A DNA stretch of 64,000 bases, taken from contig ATMD01000004.1 in assembly GCA_001856825.1 (NCBI GenBank), positions 234,568 through 298,567 of the forward strand, read 5' to 3'. Shown piece by piece: positions 16,406-26,912 of the stretch (positions within the stretch are counted from its first letter, which is position 1; every line of letters begins with the position of its first letter). The stretch comes from Thermoplasmatales archaeon I-plasma. Its GTDB lineage: Archaea > Thermoplasmatota > Thermoplasmata > Thermoplasmatales > GCA-001856825. The notes beneath the pieces were generated by a model. The model saw only the letters and a list, made by a program, of their open reading frames with translations. It ran no database searches and was not told where the DNA came from. The position numbers and the translations under genes are program-made.

Positions 16406-18323
16406 TGTGAAGATTGGACTTGAAATACATTTTCAGGTAAGTGGAAGGAAGTTATTTTGCGAATGTAAGGGTGAGGAAGGAACCAAGGAACTCGGGTCAT
16501 TCACCAGGAAACTTGCAGTTGTCTCTGGCGAAAGATCTGAGAAGGATGCGGCAGCACTGCAGGAATCGATGAAAGGGCGGGAATTCGAGTACAGGAAGAC
16601 TGAAAATTCTTGTCTAGTGGAGATGGACGAGGAACCGCCACACTACCCTGGCAAGGATACGCTTGAGACGGCAATAATAGTATCGCTAATACTCGGTTGT
16701 AAGGTAGTTGACAATGTCCATTTCATGAGGAAGATTGTAATTGATGGTTCAAACACATCCGGTTTCCAGAGAACGGGTATTGTTGGTCTGCACGGTGTAT
16801 TTAAGAAGGGAACCAGCAACATTGGCATAACATCGGTAACGCTAGAAGAGGAGGCGTGCAGGAAAATAAAGGAAGAAGAAAACAAAGTTGTCTATTCCCT
16901 GGACCGCCTTGGTATACCCCTTATAGAGATATCAACTGATCCGGATATCAGGTCGCCCAAGGAGGCGAGGGATGTTGCGGAAAGCATAGGTCTTGCTGTG
17001 AAACAGAGCCGTATGATAAGGAGAGAGACAAGCAGCATTAGACAAGACCTTAACATTTCCATTAGAGGCGGAAACAGGGTTGAGATAAAGGGTGTACAGT
17101 CCTTATCCCAGATAGAAAAGGTTCTCTCAAAGGAGATTGAAAGACAGCAGTCTCTTGTTGAGATTGCAGGAATTCTCAGGAACAGGGATGTTTCAACTGA
17201 TTTCCACATTGAAGACTTAACAAATTCATCGTTCTTCAAGTCGTCTGATGTATTCACGAAGGGCCTGAAGGCGGGCAAAAAGATATTTGGATTTACACTT
17301 CCAGGACTGTCTGGGGTATTGAATAACGGGAAGTACAGGCTCGGACGGGAAATTGCAGAACGACTTAGGACAGTAGGTATAGGAGGGTTCATCCATTCCG
17401 ATGAACTTCCAAATTATGGAATAGGCGAGGCAGAAAAGAAGGAAATTTCAAAGAGACTTGGAGCAAAAAATGAAGATGCCTTTGGCCTTGTTTCACTGGA
17501 ATCAAACAGATTAAGCCAATGCATAGAGATAATCCAGAGCAGGATTGCGGAGGCAAAGAAAGGGGTCCCTGCTGAAACAAGGGGAGCCAATGAGAACGAT
17601 ACTAGATTCCTGAGACCCCTGCCAGGAAGTTCAAGGATGTACCCGGAAACAGACATTCAACTCATCCCACTCGACTCAGAGTACATCAAGGACGTACAAA
17701 GAAAAGTTCCACCGACAGTTGAACAGAGGGTCTCGCACCTGGAGTCACTTGGCATACCACGACAGGAAGCATTCGTATCACTCTGGAAGGAGTACGATGA
17801 CGTGCTGGAGTCATTCGTAAATGATTTCGGGAGCCCTAAGGTGTGTGCAAGGTTTCTAGCTGTTGTATTTGCGTCTGAACGACCTGACGTTGTCAAGGCA
17901 AGCACGCTCCTGGAAAGATTTTCTAGGGGGAACATACCGTCAGAATCACTTGAAGCCCTTTACAGGGAAGGAGTTTTCATCATGCCTGGAGGGAGGAAGA
18001 TAGTCCTGAAGAAGAATGACAGTTCCAATTACGTCCTAGAACTGCATGGGAAAGATGGCAATAAGGAGATTGGCCCGGACTTCAAATTCAAGGGTCAAAG
18101 TGACGAAAGACTCCAGAAGATAATAAAAAGCGTTATCATGAAAAACGAGAACCTGGTGAGAGAGAGAGGAGACGGGTCCTTCAAGCTCTTGATGGGGGAA
18201 GTGATGAAGCAGGTACGGGGGGAGTTTGAGGGAAAGGATATCTCCGACCTACTCAAGAAGATGATTTCTGAAGCAAGTCATAAAGATGGGAAAACCGAAT
18301 TCCAAGATGCGGGAAAGCGATAA
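16377..18323 (+). CDS. gatE: Glutamyl-tRNA(Gln) amidotransferase subunit E
   Basis: tRNA-binding kinase/transferase subunit of GatDE. The N-terminus has VKIGLEIHFQVSGRKLFCEC (residues 10-29), then DEEPPHYPG, MRKIVIDGSNTSGFQRTG, and IRQDLNISIRGGNRVEIKGV, all GatB/GatE cradle motifs. The insert AspRS-like domain and C-terminal YqeY-like tail account for the 648 residues, slightly longer than usual. GTG start at 16377 lies within gatD, implying coupled translation. Confidence 0.96.
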   Translation: MRSLEEEQNDVKIGLEIHFQVSGRKLFCECKGEEGTKELGSFTRKLAVVSGERSEKDAAALQESMKGREFEYRKTENSCLVEMDEEPPHYPGKDTLETAIIVSLILGCKVVDNVHFMRKIVIDGSNTSGFQRTGIVGLHGVFKKGTSNIGITSVTLEEEACRKIKEEENKVVYSLDRLGIPLIEISTDPDIRSPKEARDVAESIGLAVKQSRMIRRETSSIRQDLNISIRGGNRVEIKGVQSLSQIEKVLSKEIERQQSLVEIAGILRNRDVSTDFHIEDLTNSSFFKSSDVFTKGLKAGKKIFGFTLPGLSGVLNNGKYRLGREIAERLRTVGIGGFIHSDELPNYGIGEAEKKEISKRLGAKNEDAFGLVSLESNRLSQCIEIIQSRIAEAKKGVPAETRGANENDTRFLRPLPGSSRMYPETDIQLIPLDSEYIKDVQRKVPPTVEQRVSHLESLGIPRQEAFVSLWKEYDDVLESFVNDFGSPKVCARFLAVVFASERPDVVKASTLLERFSRGNIPSESLEALYREGVFIMPGGRKIVLKKNDSSNYVLELHGKDGNKEIGPDFKFKGQSDERLQKIIKSVIMKNENLVRERGDGSFKLLMGEVMKQVRGEFEGKDISDLLKKMISEASHKDGKTEFQDAGKR

Positions 18324-18370
18324 CAAGGCGCAATAATCTCAACCATTAATTTAGTTAATTCAAGGAAGAA

Positions 18371-18889
18371 ATGATTAAGTACCTTCCAGAGGTGAAATTC
18401 AGGATAGGAATGGTTATTGAGAGAAAAATCCCTCAGTTTAAATGCCTTATCACGGATGCCATGGAAGATTACGATTCAGGGGCTTGGGAGTTTTTCCGTC
18501 ATTATGAAAGGATTATGTCAGATATCGGGCAGCTATTCCATACAGACAGTGAGTGGAAGGAAAACTACGTGAAGCTGATGCGATACTATTCCGATATAGG
18601 GTCTTCACTAATACTCAAACGTAAAGCACCGGACCCTGGATTCATGAGGCAATTCATATCAAGCGAGATAGAGAATACTGACCCCGAAGAAGTGCTGATG
18701 CGTGCAAAGACCAGCGTTGTTGGCTCAATTCTAAGGATTGGTTCTGATGTTGAAATGCTGACATCTGAATTACTCAGGATTGGTAGGATTCCAAGGTTTT
18801 CTGAAAGTTTTTCCGTGGACAAATTTGAAGGATTACAACTTTTCGCGAAAGTCCTATACAGTAGAGGAATAGATAAATCGAAGGAATAA
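18371..18889 (+). CDS. Uncharacterised protein
   Basis: A 172-residue soluble protein that I do not recognise. It is largely alpha-helical in appearance, with aromatic- and charge-rich helices (AWEFFRHYERIMSDIGQLF) and no cysteine motif, signal peptide or membrane segment. Codon usage resembles the neighbours and there is a purine-rich GGAAG site before the ATG. It lies between gatE (47 nt) and serS (64 nt) on the same strand, so it may be cotranscribed with translation genes; this gives no specific function. Confidence 0.65.
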   Translation: MIKYLPEVKFRIGMVIERKIPQFKCLITDAMEDYDSGAWEFFRHYERIMSDIGQLFHTDSEWKENYVKLMRYYSDIGSSLILKRKAPDPGFMRQFISSEIENTDPEEVLMRAKTSVVGSILRIGSDVEMLTSELLRIGRIPRFSESFSVDKFEGLQLFAKVLYSRGIDKSKE

Positions 18890-18953
18890 TCTGTTCCAGG
18901 GCATAATTGCAATATTCAAACAAAATTAATTAGAAAGAATTCGTTCCTAATGT

Positions 18954-20273
18954 GTGATAGACGTTAATGTCCTCAGGAAGAACCCTGAGATTCTATTCGA
19001 CAGCCAGAAGAGGAGATTTCAGGATGATGGCATCATCCGTGAAGCGATTAAGCTAGATTCTGACTGGAGGGACCTTCTGAAGAAGTCCAATGACCTAAAA
19101 GCGGAGAAGAATAAGCTTGTAAGGGAGATAGGAGAAAGGATCAGAAGGGGGGAAAATCCAGATGAAGTGAAGATAAAGGCTACAGAAATTGACAGGAACA
19201 TACAGCAGTATGAAATAAGCCTAAGAGAAACAGAGGAGAGGAGGGATGTCATTCTCAGGAGGATACCTAATATTGCGGATTCCGATGCCCCTCTGGCCAA
19301 GGATGAATCAGGCAATCTCCCGATATATTTCGAGGGCAAGGCCAAGGTATCTGGGGAGGATGTTGACAGCTTCTTGGCACAGAGCAAGGGGAAAATGGAA
19401 TATGAAGTCTCAAAATTCAAGCCAAAGAGCCACGTTGATCTTCTTGTAAAGAGGAACCTTGCAAACCTGGAGAGTGCTGCAGCTGTTTCTGGGGCTAGAT
19501 TCTACTACCTCTTAGGTGACCTGGTTCTCCTGGAATCCACGCTAGAACATTATGCACTGAGATTCCTTCAGAAGAGGGGATTTACCCTCATGGAACCTCC
19601 TTTCATGCTCAACAGGGAATCCACGGATGGTGCCACTGATTTCACTGCCTTTGAAGATACACTATACAAGGTGGAAGGCGAGGACCTCTACCTTATAGCA
19701 ACATCGGAGCATCCAATTGCCGCATACCATTCAAACTCGATACTCGAGGAATCAAATCTTCCGTTGCTTTATGCTGGTATATCGCCCTGCTTCAGGAAAG
19801 AAGCTGGGGCTCACGGTAAGGATACAAAAGGGATATTCAGGGTACATCAATTCAACAAGATAGAACAGTTTGCATATGTGAGACCTGAAGATTCTAGAGT
19901 TTATCACCAGAAGCTGCTTGAGAACGCAAAGGAATTCTACAGGTCCCTTGAGATACCATTCAGGGTTGTCGATATTGCAACTGGCGATCTTGGGAATGTA
20001 GCAAGCAGGAAATTTGATATTGAGGCATGGTACCCAGCTCAGGCCCAGTTCAGGGAAGTAGTCAGTGCATCTAATGTCCTTGACTACCAGGCAAGAAGAC
20101 TTAAGGTAAGATACAGGACAAAGGAAGGGAATGCATTTGTGCACACACTAAATTCAACACTCATAGCAACCACTCGTACATTGGTTGCAATAGTCGAGAA
20201 TTATCAACAGGAGGACGGTACAATAGTGATCCCGAAAGTTCTAAGGGATTCCATGGGAAAAGAGGTAATCTAG
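18954..20273 (+). CDS. serS: Seryl-tRNA synthetase
   Basis: Class II synthetase of the common (not methanogen-type) form. The N-terminal tRNA-binding coiled coil occupies about residues 25-105. Catalytic motif 2 is SPCFRKEAGAHGKDTKGIFR and motif 3 is near TLNSTLIATTRTLVAIVENY; the segment LYLIATSEHPIAAYH is typical. 439 residues. Start GTG at 18954. The hel308 gene begins four nt after its stop. Confidence 0.95.
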   Translation: MIDVNVLRKNPEILFDSQKRRFQDDGIIREAIKLDSDWRDLLKKSNDLKAEKNKLVREIGERIRRGENPDEVKIKATEIDRNIQQYEISLRETEERRDVILRRIPNIADSDAPLAKDESGNLPIYFEGKAKVSGEDVDSFLAQSKGKMEYEVSKFKPKSHVDLLVKRNLANLESAAAVSGARFYYLLGDLVLLESTLEHYALRFLQKRGFTLMEPPFMLNRESTDGATDFTAFEDTLYKVEGEDLYLIATSEHPIAAYHSNSILEESNLPLLYAGISPCFRKEAGAHGKDTKGIFRVHQFNKIEQFAYVRPEDSRVYHQKLLENAKEFYRSLEIPFRVVDIATGDLGNVASRKFDIEAWYPAQAQFREVVSASNVLDYQARRLKVRYRTKEGNAFVHTLNSTLIATTRTLVAIVENYQQEDGTIVIPKVLRDSMGKEVI

Positions 20274-20276
20274 GCT

Positions 20277-22319
20277 TTGGATCTAGAATTTCCTGCGCCT
20301 GTTGAATTTGTAAGATATCTGGAAAATGAAGGAATTGAGAGACTTTATCCTCTCCAGATTGAAGGGATGAAAATTCTTTCCAGGGGAGAATCCCTCCTCC
20401 TTGCTACACCTACTTCCTCTGGAAAGACCGTGGTCGCTTACTACGGAATCCTTAGAGCCTGGAAAATGGGGTTGCGTTCACTCTACGTGGTGCCCCTCCG
20501 GGCTCTTGCAGAAGAGAAATATGAAGACCTGAAATTCTTCGATGAACTCGGTCTCAAAGTGGGGATAAGCACTGGAGACTATGATAGACCATCCAATTAC
20601 CTGAAGAACTACGACATAATCATCTCGACATCTGAGAAAGTCGATTCTCTCCTGAGGAACAATCCGTCAGTTTTCGACAACCTTGGATTCGTTGTCTTTG
20701 ACGAGATCCATAATATCCTTGATGAATCCAGAGGGAGTACACTAGAGATTGTCATTTCTAAGATAAGGTTCCTTGTGGAAGGGGCTCAGTTCATAGCTAT
20801 GTCTGCCACAGTAAAAAATGTGAACGATATTGCGAGATGGTTAAATTCAATAGAGGTCACAAGTGATTTCAGGCCAGTTCCACTTAGGAAGTTTGTCGTT
20901 ACATCAGATTCCATAATAGACGAAGACGGTTTACTTGTATCTGGTATTGACTCCTTTGAGGATTTTGTAACTGACTCACTTGAAAATTCAGGACAGACAC
21001 TCATTTTTGTAAGGTCCAGAAAATCAGCAGAAACTACGGCAGAAAAATTGGGCAGATTCATAGAAACAAAGCTGACTCTGGGGGAGAAAGAAGAATTGGA
21101 AAAGATAAGTTATGATTCTGATTCGCCAGGTTATGACAAGCTTCTGCCCGTCCTGAAGAGAGGTGTTGGATATCACCATGCAGGAATGCTTTCAGAGCAA
21201 CGAAGACTCGTTGAACGTTTATTCAAGGAGAGAAAATTGAAGGTCATAGTTGCGACAACAACGCTTGCAGCAGGACTGAACCTTCCTGCGAGGTCAGTCA
21301 TAATAAAGGACATTTTCAGGTACGATGGGTTCTCGTCCGTCATGATTCCAAACCTTGAGGTTCAGCAAATGCTGGGCAGGGCTGGCAGAGTAAAATTTGA
21401 CAGGCTTGGAAATGGTTATATCTACACATCCAGAAATAGACTTCAGGATGTGTTTTCAGCTTACGTCAACGGGGAGCTTGAGAGCATCACCTCAAGGATC
21501 AATGAAAGCAAGATAAGGATGCACGTCCTAGGATTGATTTCATCTGGCATGAGCAAGGACGTGGAATCCCTCAACAAATTTTTCTCCACTACACTTGCCT
21601 TCCATGAAGGCCTGCAACTAGATAAGTGGATTGAAGCGAGTCTGCAATTCTTACAAGATAACGAGATGATAAAGGGAACTGGAACATATAAGGCAACTCC
21701 CTTTGGTAGGAAGGTATCAGAACTTTACATTGATCCACTTACAGGAGTAATATTGAAGAATACAGTCCCCCTGCACGACGTTGACGAGATACTCCTTGGA
21801 ATATGTTCAACGCCGGACATGCCGCCGCTCTACGTTTCGGATAGCGAATCCTCACCTTACATTCCTCCGTCAAATCTTCCATTCCATTCCGAACCTGAAC
21901 AGATGAAGGTTGCTTCTATTCTTGGGGATTGGATTGAAGAATTTCCTGAGGATGCCATCATCGAAAAATACCATATATGGCCTGCAGACCTGAGGAACAG
22001 AGTAGAAATAGCTGACTGGCTCTCGCACTCATTGTACGAGATTTCAAGGGCACTGAATCTTGGTAGAACTGAGCTGAGAATCCTTAACTATCGGATATCG
22101 AACGGCATTCAACAGGATCTGATCCCGCTTGTCTTCCTTCCGAACGTTGGCAGGGTCAGGGCTAGGAGATTGATGGTTAACGGATTCAATCTGGAAAAGA
22201 TTGCAAATTCCACAGTAAAGGACCTTGAAAAAATTCAAGGTTTCGGGGAAAGGATCTCCGAAAGCATCATCAGGGAAGCAAGGAAACTGGTGGATAAACA
22301 GGTAACTCACGGATTGTGA
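20277..22319 (+). CDS. hel308: ATP-dependent DNA helicase Hel308
   Basis: Superfamily 2 Ski2-like 3'-5' DNA helicase acting at stalled replication forks. Motif I is ATPTSSGKT (43-51), motif II DEIH (142-145), motif III MSATVKN, motif VI QQMLGRAGR. The C-terminal helix-hairpin-helix is LPNVGRVRARRLMVNGF and a second GFGERISESI follows. 680 residues, near the family norm. Start is a TTG immediately downstream of serS, so coupling with serS is likely. Confidence 0.95.
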   Translation: MDLEFPAPVEFVRYLENEGIERLYPLQIEGMKILSRGESLLLATPTSSGKTVVAYYGILRAWKMGLRSLYVVPLRALAEEKYEDLKFFDELGLKVGISTGDYDRPSNYLKNYDIIISTSEKVDSLLRNNPSVFDNLGFVVFDEIHNILDESRGSTLEIVISKIRFLVEGAQFIAMSATVKNVNDIARWLNSIEVTSDFRPVPLRKFVVTSDSIIDEDGLLVSGIDSFEDFVTDSLENSGQTLIFVRSRKSAETTAEKLGRFIETKLTLGEKEELEKISYDSDSPGYDKLLPVLKRGVGYHHAGMLSEQRRLVERLFKERKLKVIVATTTLAAGLNLPARSVIIKDIFRYDGFSSVMIPNLEVQQMLGRAGRVKFDRLGNGYIYTSRNRLQDVFSAYVNGELESITSRINESKIRMHVLGLISSGMSKDVESLNKFFSTTLAFHEGLQLDKWIEASLQFLQDNEMIKGTGTYKATPFGRKVSELYIDPLTGVILKNTVPLHDVDEILLGICSTPDMPPLYVSDSESSPYIPPSNLPFHSEPEQMKVASILGDWIEEFPEDAIIEKYHIWPADLRNRVEIADWLSHSLYEISRALNLGRTELRILNYRISNGIQQDLIPLVFLPNVGRVRARRLMVNGFNLEKIANSTVKDLEKIQGFGERISESIIREARKLVDKQVTHGL

Positions 22320-22491
22320 AGCATCCTGTTATAAATTTGCAATTCATATCATCAATCGCCTGTCTTAACGACCAAAGTTTAGATTCAAGGGTCAGTATCC
22401 ATTATTTCCTGGTAACTTATATGGTGTCTTAGGTTCATCAGAAAGTACTACCGACCACGTAACCCTGGGCGCTCTGTAAAGAGAATCACTT
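22320..22491. other. Convergent intergenic gap
   Basis: 172 bases between the 3' ends of hel308 and nfo. No RNA gene, repeat or strong terminator was recognised. Confidence 0.4.
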
Positions 22492-23331
22492 TCAAAGCTT
22501 GATGCCTAGAGATTTCAGAAATTCTATATCCTTCGGATATCCTTCCTCACCCTCAGGTGTCTCTAGGAATGCAGGTACATTGGACAATCTCTTTTCCCCG
22601 AATAGGGCAATGTAAAATTCATGGGAAAGTGTCCCCTTCCCTAAGTTCTCGTGCCTGTCAAGATGCCTGTTGAATGGGTATTTCGAGTCATTGAGATGGA
22701 ATGCCCTGATAAGGTCAATGCCTATCTTCGAGTCAAACTCCGATAGAAATTCCTCGAATTTATTGCTCAGGTCGTACCCTGCCTGATATGCATGGCAAGT
22801 GTCAACGCAAAAGCCCATTCTGTCCTTATCTACACTGTTATCGGCCAAGAATGCGAGATGCTCAAGAGAGTATCCTACCATAGAGCCTTGCCCGGCAGTA
22901 TTTTCGACGACGAGTTTGACCTTCGCTCCTCTCGTATCCCGAATTGCTGAATTCATGGCTTCAGAAATTCTCCTCAATGCATTTTCTTCTCCTGAGCCCA
23001 TGTGAGCACCTGGATGAAAGATAAGATAGGGAACGCCAAGTTTCTCCGCCCTAGCTAGTTCGTCAAGAAATGCATCGTACGACCTCTTGTATTTGTCATC
23101 CTCCGGGCTTCCCAGATTGAGTAAATAAGATGCGTGGATTGCTTCGTCGTTAATTCCAGCTTGCTTTGCTGCCTCTGAGTGAGCAATGGCCTCCTTCTCA
23201 TCCAGGGGGCGAGATTTCCATTGCATCTGATTCTTGGAGAAGAACTGATATGTTCTGAGCCCGAGCTTGAGAGCATTCTCAGGTAGTTTTGAGAAACCAT
23301 CCTTTGTAGACAGGTGAGCTCCTATTCTCAT
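22492..23331 (-). CDS. nfo: Endonuclease IV (AP endonuclease)
   Basis: Xylose-isomerase-like TIM barrel enzyme that cuts 5' to abasic sites. The tri-zinc ligand motifs are all present: [50 protein letters not shown] and [12 protein letters not shown]. 279 residues, normal. Its ATG overlaps the stop of the 2-oxoacid oxidoreductase beta gene by 4 nt, an unusual pairing of a repair enzyme with an oxygen-sensitive Fe-S metabolic enzyme. Confidence 0.96.
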   Translation of the reverse strand: MRIGAHLSTKDGFSKLPENALKLGLRTYQFFSKNQMQWKSRPLDEKEAIAHSEAAKQAGINDEAIHASYLLNLGSPEDDKYKRSYDAFLDELARAEKLGVPYLIFHPGAHMGSGEENALRRISEAMNSAIRDTRGAKVKLVVENTAGQGSMVGYSLEHLAFLADNSVDKDRMGFCVDTCHAYQAGYDLSNKFEEFLSEFDSKIGIDLIRAFHLNDSKYPFNRHLDRHENLGKGTLSHEFYIALFGEKRLSNVPAFLETPEGEEGYPKDIEFLKSLGIKL

Positions 23332-24257
23332 CTTCTGATTAACCGGTCAGTGAATATCGTCTCCATTCTGGCAACAGGATTTCCCTCTTCGTTCAATATG
23401 GGAGAGCTTGATGGCGGTACTTCGAAGTAATTCAGCAGATGATCAGAAATCCTATCACCATATGATGGGACCAGATCATTCTGATACAGAACACCTAGTG
23501 GGATCTTGTCACCCCATTCCAGTGATTTTTTAATCGCCTGGATGAACTTCTCCTCTGATGCCTCGGACGTTGCATCCTTGACTACCGGGTCCCAGGTTGG
23601 GTCTTTGTCAAGATAGTATATCCTCTCTTCATACCATTCCTTTGTGTTGATGTCGTTATAGGTTGGGCAAGGCTGAAGAAGATCAATCACGGAAGTACCT
23701 CTGTGTTTCACTGCCTTCATTATGATGTCCTTCGTGTTCTTGACGTCGAATGAAAATGCTCTAGCGACAAATGTGTAACCAACTGACAAAGCAAGAGCAA
23801 CTGGATTCAGTGAGTCCAGAATATTCGGTCTCTGGAGCCCTTTGGTCTTTTCTCCCCTTGGCATCGTTGGTGAGGCCTGTCCCTTGGTCAGTCCATATAC
23901 ACCGTTGTTGTGAATAATGATCGTCATGTCAACATTCCTTCTTCCTGCAGCAACAAAATGGCCCGCTCCTATACTGAGTAGATCACCATCTCCACCGTCA
24001 GCTATTACAGTCAGGTTTGGATTTGCGAGTTTCACACCGGTCGCAAAGGGGATGACTCTTCCGTGAAGCGTATGCATACCGGGTGCATTTATGTAGTGAG
24101 GTGTTTTGGCAGAACAGCCTATACCAGAGAATATCGCAAAATCTTCAGGTTTCTTATTGAGCTCTGCCATCGTCTGTTGGAGGGCAGCTAATATTCCAAA
24201 GTCTCCACATCCTGGACACCAGTCCACCCATAGATCCGTCCTAAAATTATGCGCCAC
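23328..24257 (-). CDS. korB: 2-oxoacid:ferredoxin oxidoreductase, beta subunit
   Basis: TPP-binding beta subunit; with the alpha subunit it oxidatively decarboxylates 2-oxoacids to acyl-CoA and reduces ferredoxin. The [4Fe-4S] ligands are C14 and C17 ([10 protein letters not shown]), C48 ([11 protein letters not shown]) and C197 (QPCPTY); the TPP/Mg motif is [13 protein letters not shown] with [15 protein letters not shown]. Length 309 matches the two-subunit Sulfolobus-type enzymes of broad 2-oxoacid specificity. Overlaps the alpha gene by 11 nt. Confidence 0.94.
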   Translation of the reverse strand: MAHNFRTDLWVDWCPGCGDFGILAALQQTMAELNKKPEDFAIFSGIGCSAKTPHYINAPGMHTLHGRVIPFATGVKLANPNLTVIADGGDGDLLSIGAGHFVAAGRRNVDMTIIIHNNGVYGLTKGQASPTMPRGEKTKGLQRPNILDSLNPVALALSVGYTFVARAFSFDVKNTKDIIMKAVKHRGTSVIDLLQPCPTYNDINTKEWYEERIYYLDKDPTWDPVVKDATSEASEEKFIQAIKKSLEWGDKIPLGVLYQNDLVPSYGDRISDHLLNYFEVPPSSSPILNEEGNPVARMETIFTDRLIRR

Positions 24258-26163
24258 GAATCATCACCACCTTCTTTTCTTTCTTCTCTAATACACGTTT
24301 GATACCCTCGTAAACCTCGTCGTCTGTTGTATGCCTTCCGTTATATTTCAGGATAAAATTCTGCACGTCTATCCCGCAATTTTGTTTAACGAGCGTCGCA
24401 AGTTGTCCTGTATAATTATTCTCGAGGTCAATCAAGACTTTCGCTCTTGACAGATATTTTGATACGAGCTCTGCAGGGAACGGGTTCATCAATTTCACAT
24501 AAACGAGATTCGCGCTTATTCCTTCTGATTTCAATTGTTCGAACACGCTAAGAATGACCCCCTTGTTGCTCCCCCAGGAGAGAATCGTAACATCTGCAGT
24601 TAGATCTCCGATGAGCTCTACCTGCTCTTCTTCCGGTATCTCCTTCAGGATTGTTTGAAGCTTAGTCATTCTCTTTACCATCATCGCGTCCCTTGTTTCC
24701 GGGTCCTCTGTTATGTGACCTAGTTCACTATGTTCGTCACCCGTTAGCCAAATTATGTTCTTACCCAGGAGTCCCATGGGAGACACGCCATCGTCAGTAA
24801 ATTTGAATCGTTCTATATTTTCACCGTCTTCGACCAGTTTCCACCTTTCTATCTTTACCTTGCCATAGTCCAATTTATCCACAAGGAAGAACGAGTTTGC
24901 AAGGTTCTTGTCAAGAATATGAATAACCGGAACCTGGAATTTCTCTGCGTAGTTGAAGACCCTCACAGCATCGTATATTGCCTCAGGAACGTCGCCTGAG
25001 GAATAGACTATCTTTGGAAACTCCCCGTGTCCTGCATTTATAGCAAACATCAGGTCTGCCTGCGAATTTCTGGTCGGAAGCCCTGTACTAGGTCCACCCC
25101 TTTGGTAAAGAGTAACCACGACTGGCACCTCGTTGATACCTGCGTATCCAATCGCCTCAGCCATAAGGGAGAAGCCTGGGCCTGAAGTTCCTGTTGCCGT
25201 CCTTGTACCTGTCATAGCGCCTGAAATCGCCATTGCAATGGCTGAAATTTCATCCTCGGCCTGGACAACTACCACTCCCGTATTCTTGAGAACTTCATTT
25301 TCCTTATCTATTTCATCTCCCATCGATGTTTCGAAATAATCGTGCCCTTCAAGGAAGAAGCTCTCGTCCGCGGCCGGCGTTATAGGATAATATGTTTGCA
25401 GTTTAAGTCCTCCAATCACCTTCCCGATGCCGACAGCCTCATTGCCTGTTAGTATGTATTTGTCCTTAGCAGGGCGGACTGGGAGTTCCTTGATGTTTAC
25501 ATTGTTATGTGATTTGACAAAATCGTAGCCCGCCTTTATGATTTTTTCATTATCTTCAACTACTTCCTTCTTCTTCCCGAATACGCTTTCGATTCCTCTT
25601 GACGTGAACTCTGCAGGAAGCCCTAGGAGTGCCATTGCCAGTGAGGCTCCAAGCGTGTTGGCATACCTTGCAGGTGGCTTGTTTGGTCCCAGCGCACCCA
25701 CTACCAGCGATCTAAATGAGACTGGGTAGGGGGTTGCTCCCTTCTTCTTCATGTAGTTGATGGCTCCGGCCAATGTTGTATCAAAACCATCAGCCTTCAG
25801 TTTGTCCATAACGTGTTTTTTGGTTTCAGGTTCCATAGTAAGAACCTGATCGAGTTTTGTATTGATAAGGTCCTCATCGTACAGTACCTTGGTCTTTTCA
25901 GACACATCGTCCATGTGCACAAACGGGCTCTCATAATCTAAGCATACCAAAAGGTCTACCGGGTATCTAAGGCTGCGAACTGGGGTCTCCTTGATTCGGA
26001 CATGAAAGTAGCTGTGTCTTCCCTTAATATTAGAATAATATTCCCTAATTCCATATGCTTCATATCCAGCTATTGAAAAAGCACGAATGACTATCTGAGC
26101 AGCACTATCAATTCCACCACCTTGGGGTCCGCCAATTATTAGGTCGATATCTACCAAAGGCAT
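24247..26163 (-). CDS. korA: 2-oxoacid:ferredoxin oxidoreductase, fused gamma-alpha subunit
   Basis: The gamma domain comes first ([20 protein letters not shown], about residues 1-190), then the alpha domain with the [12 protein letters not shown] motif that characterises archaeal two-subunit 2-oxoacid oxidoreductases, and [20 protein letters not shown]. 638 residues, as in Sulfolobus/Aeropyrum enzymes. Upstream member of the korA-korB-nfo operon. Specificity (pyruvate, 2-oxoglutarate or both) is not decided by the sequence. Confidence 0.94.
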   Translation of the reverse strand: MPLVDIDLIIGGPQGGGIDSAAQIVIRAFSIAGYEAYGIREYYSNIKGRHSYFHVRIKETPVRSLRYPVDLLVCLDYESPFVHMDDVSEKTKVLYDEDLINTKLDQVLTMEPETKKHVMDKLKADGFDTTLAGAINYMKKKGATPYPVSFRSLVVGALGPNKPPARYANTLGASLAMALLGLPAEFTSRGIESVFGKKKEVVEDNEKIIKAGYDFVKSHNNVNIKELPVRPAKDKYILTGNEAVGIGKVIGGLKLQTYYPITPAADESFFLEGHDYFETSMGDEIDKENEVLKNTGVVVVQAEDEISAIAMAISGAMTGTRTATGTSGPGFSLMAEAIGYAGINEVPVVVTLYQRGGPSTGLPTRNSQADLMFAINAGHGEFPKIVYSSGDVPEAIYDAVRVFNYAEKFQVPVIHILDKNLANSFFLVDKLDYGKVKIERWKLVEDGENIERFKFTDDGVSPMGLLGKNIIWLTGDEHSELGHITEDPETRDAMMVKRMTKLQTILKEIPEEEQVELIGDLTADVTILSWGSNKGVILSVFEQLKSEGISANLVYVKLMNPFPAELVSKYLSRAKVLIDLENNYTGQLATLVKQNCGIDVQNFILKYNGRHTTDDEVYEGIKRVLEKKEKKVVMIRGA

Positions 26164-26326
26164 AACTTGGATAGTTATTATGAGTTAAAATATTTTGTTG
26201 GGTAAACTTGGCTAAAATTACGTTCACAATATTGTGTTCCAATTTCAGCTTAATCACTCAATTGATTTCATTTATGGACCAAAATTTAAGGAGTTTACTG
26301 GCTATCGTAGTAATCTTCTCGAAAAG

Positions 26327-26336
26327 GATATATAAG
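26327..26336 (+). promoter_or_regulatory. TATA box of the AsnC-domain protein gene
   Basis: GGATATATAA is centred 25 nt before the GTG start at 26356, implying a leaderless mRNA. It probably drives the run of genes to 29636. Confidence 0.55.
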
Positions 26337-26355
26337 ACCAGTCAATTAAACTGCG

Positions 26356-26598
26356 GTGGTAAAACTGGCTGTTGGATTCGTCTTGATCAGTACAGTTCCC
26401 GGCAAGGAACATCAGGTATACAACGAGCTGTTAAAGTTAAAGGAGATTGTGGAATTACATCCTCTATTTGGGGAATATGACTTGATCGCAAAGCTAGAAA
26501 CTAAAGATTTTACAGAGCTGGGTCAGATAGTCATGGAAAAAATCAGAGTAATAGAAGGTATTTTGGACACGAAGACATTAACTGGAATAAAGATGTAG
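26356..26598 (+). CDS. Stand-alone Lrp/AsnC ligand-binding (RAM) domain protein
   Basis: An 80-residue protein consisting only of the effector-binding domain of Lrp/AsnC regulators: VGFVLISTVPGKEHQVYNEL, a central LHPLFGEYDLIAKLE (the usual G-x-x-D-hydrophobic motif) and IRVIEGILDTKTLTG. No helix-turn-helix is present, so it cannot bind DNA alone; such proteins may sense amino acids and pair with full-length Lrp proteins. GTG start supported by the promoter spacing. Eight nt before the next gene. Confidence 0.85.
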   Translation: MVKLAVGFVLISTVPGKEHQVYNELLKLKEIVELHPLFGEYDLIAKLETKDFTELGQIVMEKIRVIEGILDTKTLTGIKM

Positions 26599-26606
26599 GT
26601 AATGAT

Positions 26607-26900
26607 ATGATTTCATCATTCGCTGAGATTTTTGTTGCGATGCTTCTCCTGATTCTGGGACTTGCATTGCTTGTACTAGGCATCTTTGCTGCTTACTTTG
26701 GATCTGGAAAAGTGAGAACTTTCGGGATTGTTCTAGGAGTCGTGGGCGTTGTTGTATGGTTAATAACCTACTTTGCAAGGACTGCCCTGAACGTCAGCCT
26801 GACAAGTGTGATATATAACGGTGTGCTCTACCTTGTGTCAGCCATTGTGGGTGCGGTAATTGCGCTACTGATCTTCCTGGCTGTCCTTCTGAAGACCTGA
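26607..26900 (+). CDS. Small integral membrane protein
   Basis: 97 residues with three hydrophobic helices (about residues 8-35, 40-58 and 72-95) and no cytoplasmic domain. No family recognised. It is in an operon-like run between the RAM-domain protein and GMP synthase subunit B (12 nt before the latter). Confidence 0.65.
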   Translation: MISSFAEIFVAMLLLILGLALLVLGIFAAYFGSGKVRTFGIVLGVVGVVVWLITYFARTALNVSLTSVIYNGVLYLVSAIVGAVIALLIFLAVLLKT

Positions 26901-26912
26901 AAATGATCTGAA

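Noticed and set aside
22320-22491. A tRNA or small RNA gene in the hel308-nfo gap
   Set aside because: No T-loop GGTTC-like motif, acceptor pairing or box C/D pattern could be found by eye.
26208-26480. Plus-strand frame starting 26208 ahead of the AsnC-domain gene
   Set aside because: It runs across a strong TATA box and a different frame of the RAM-domain protein, which has the better evidence.
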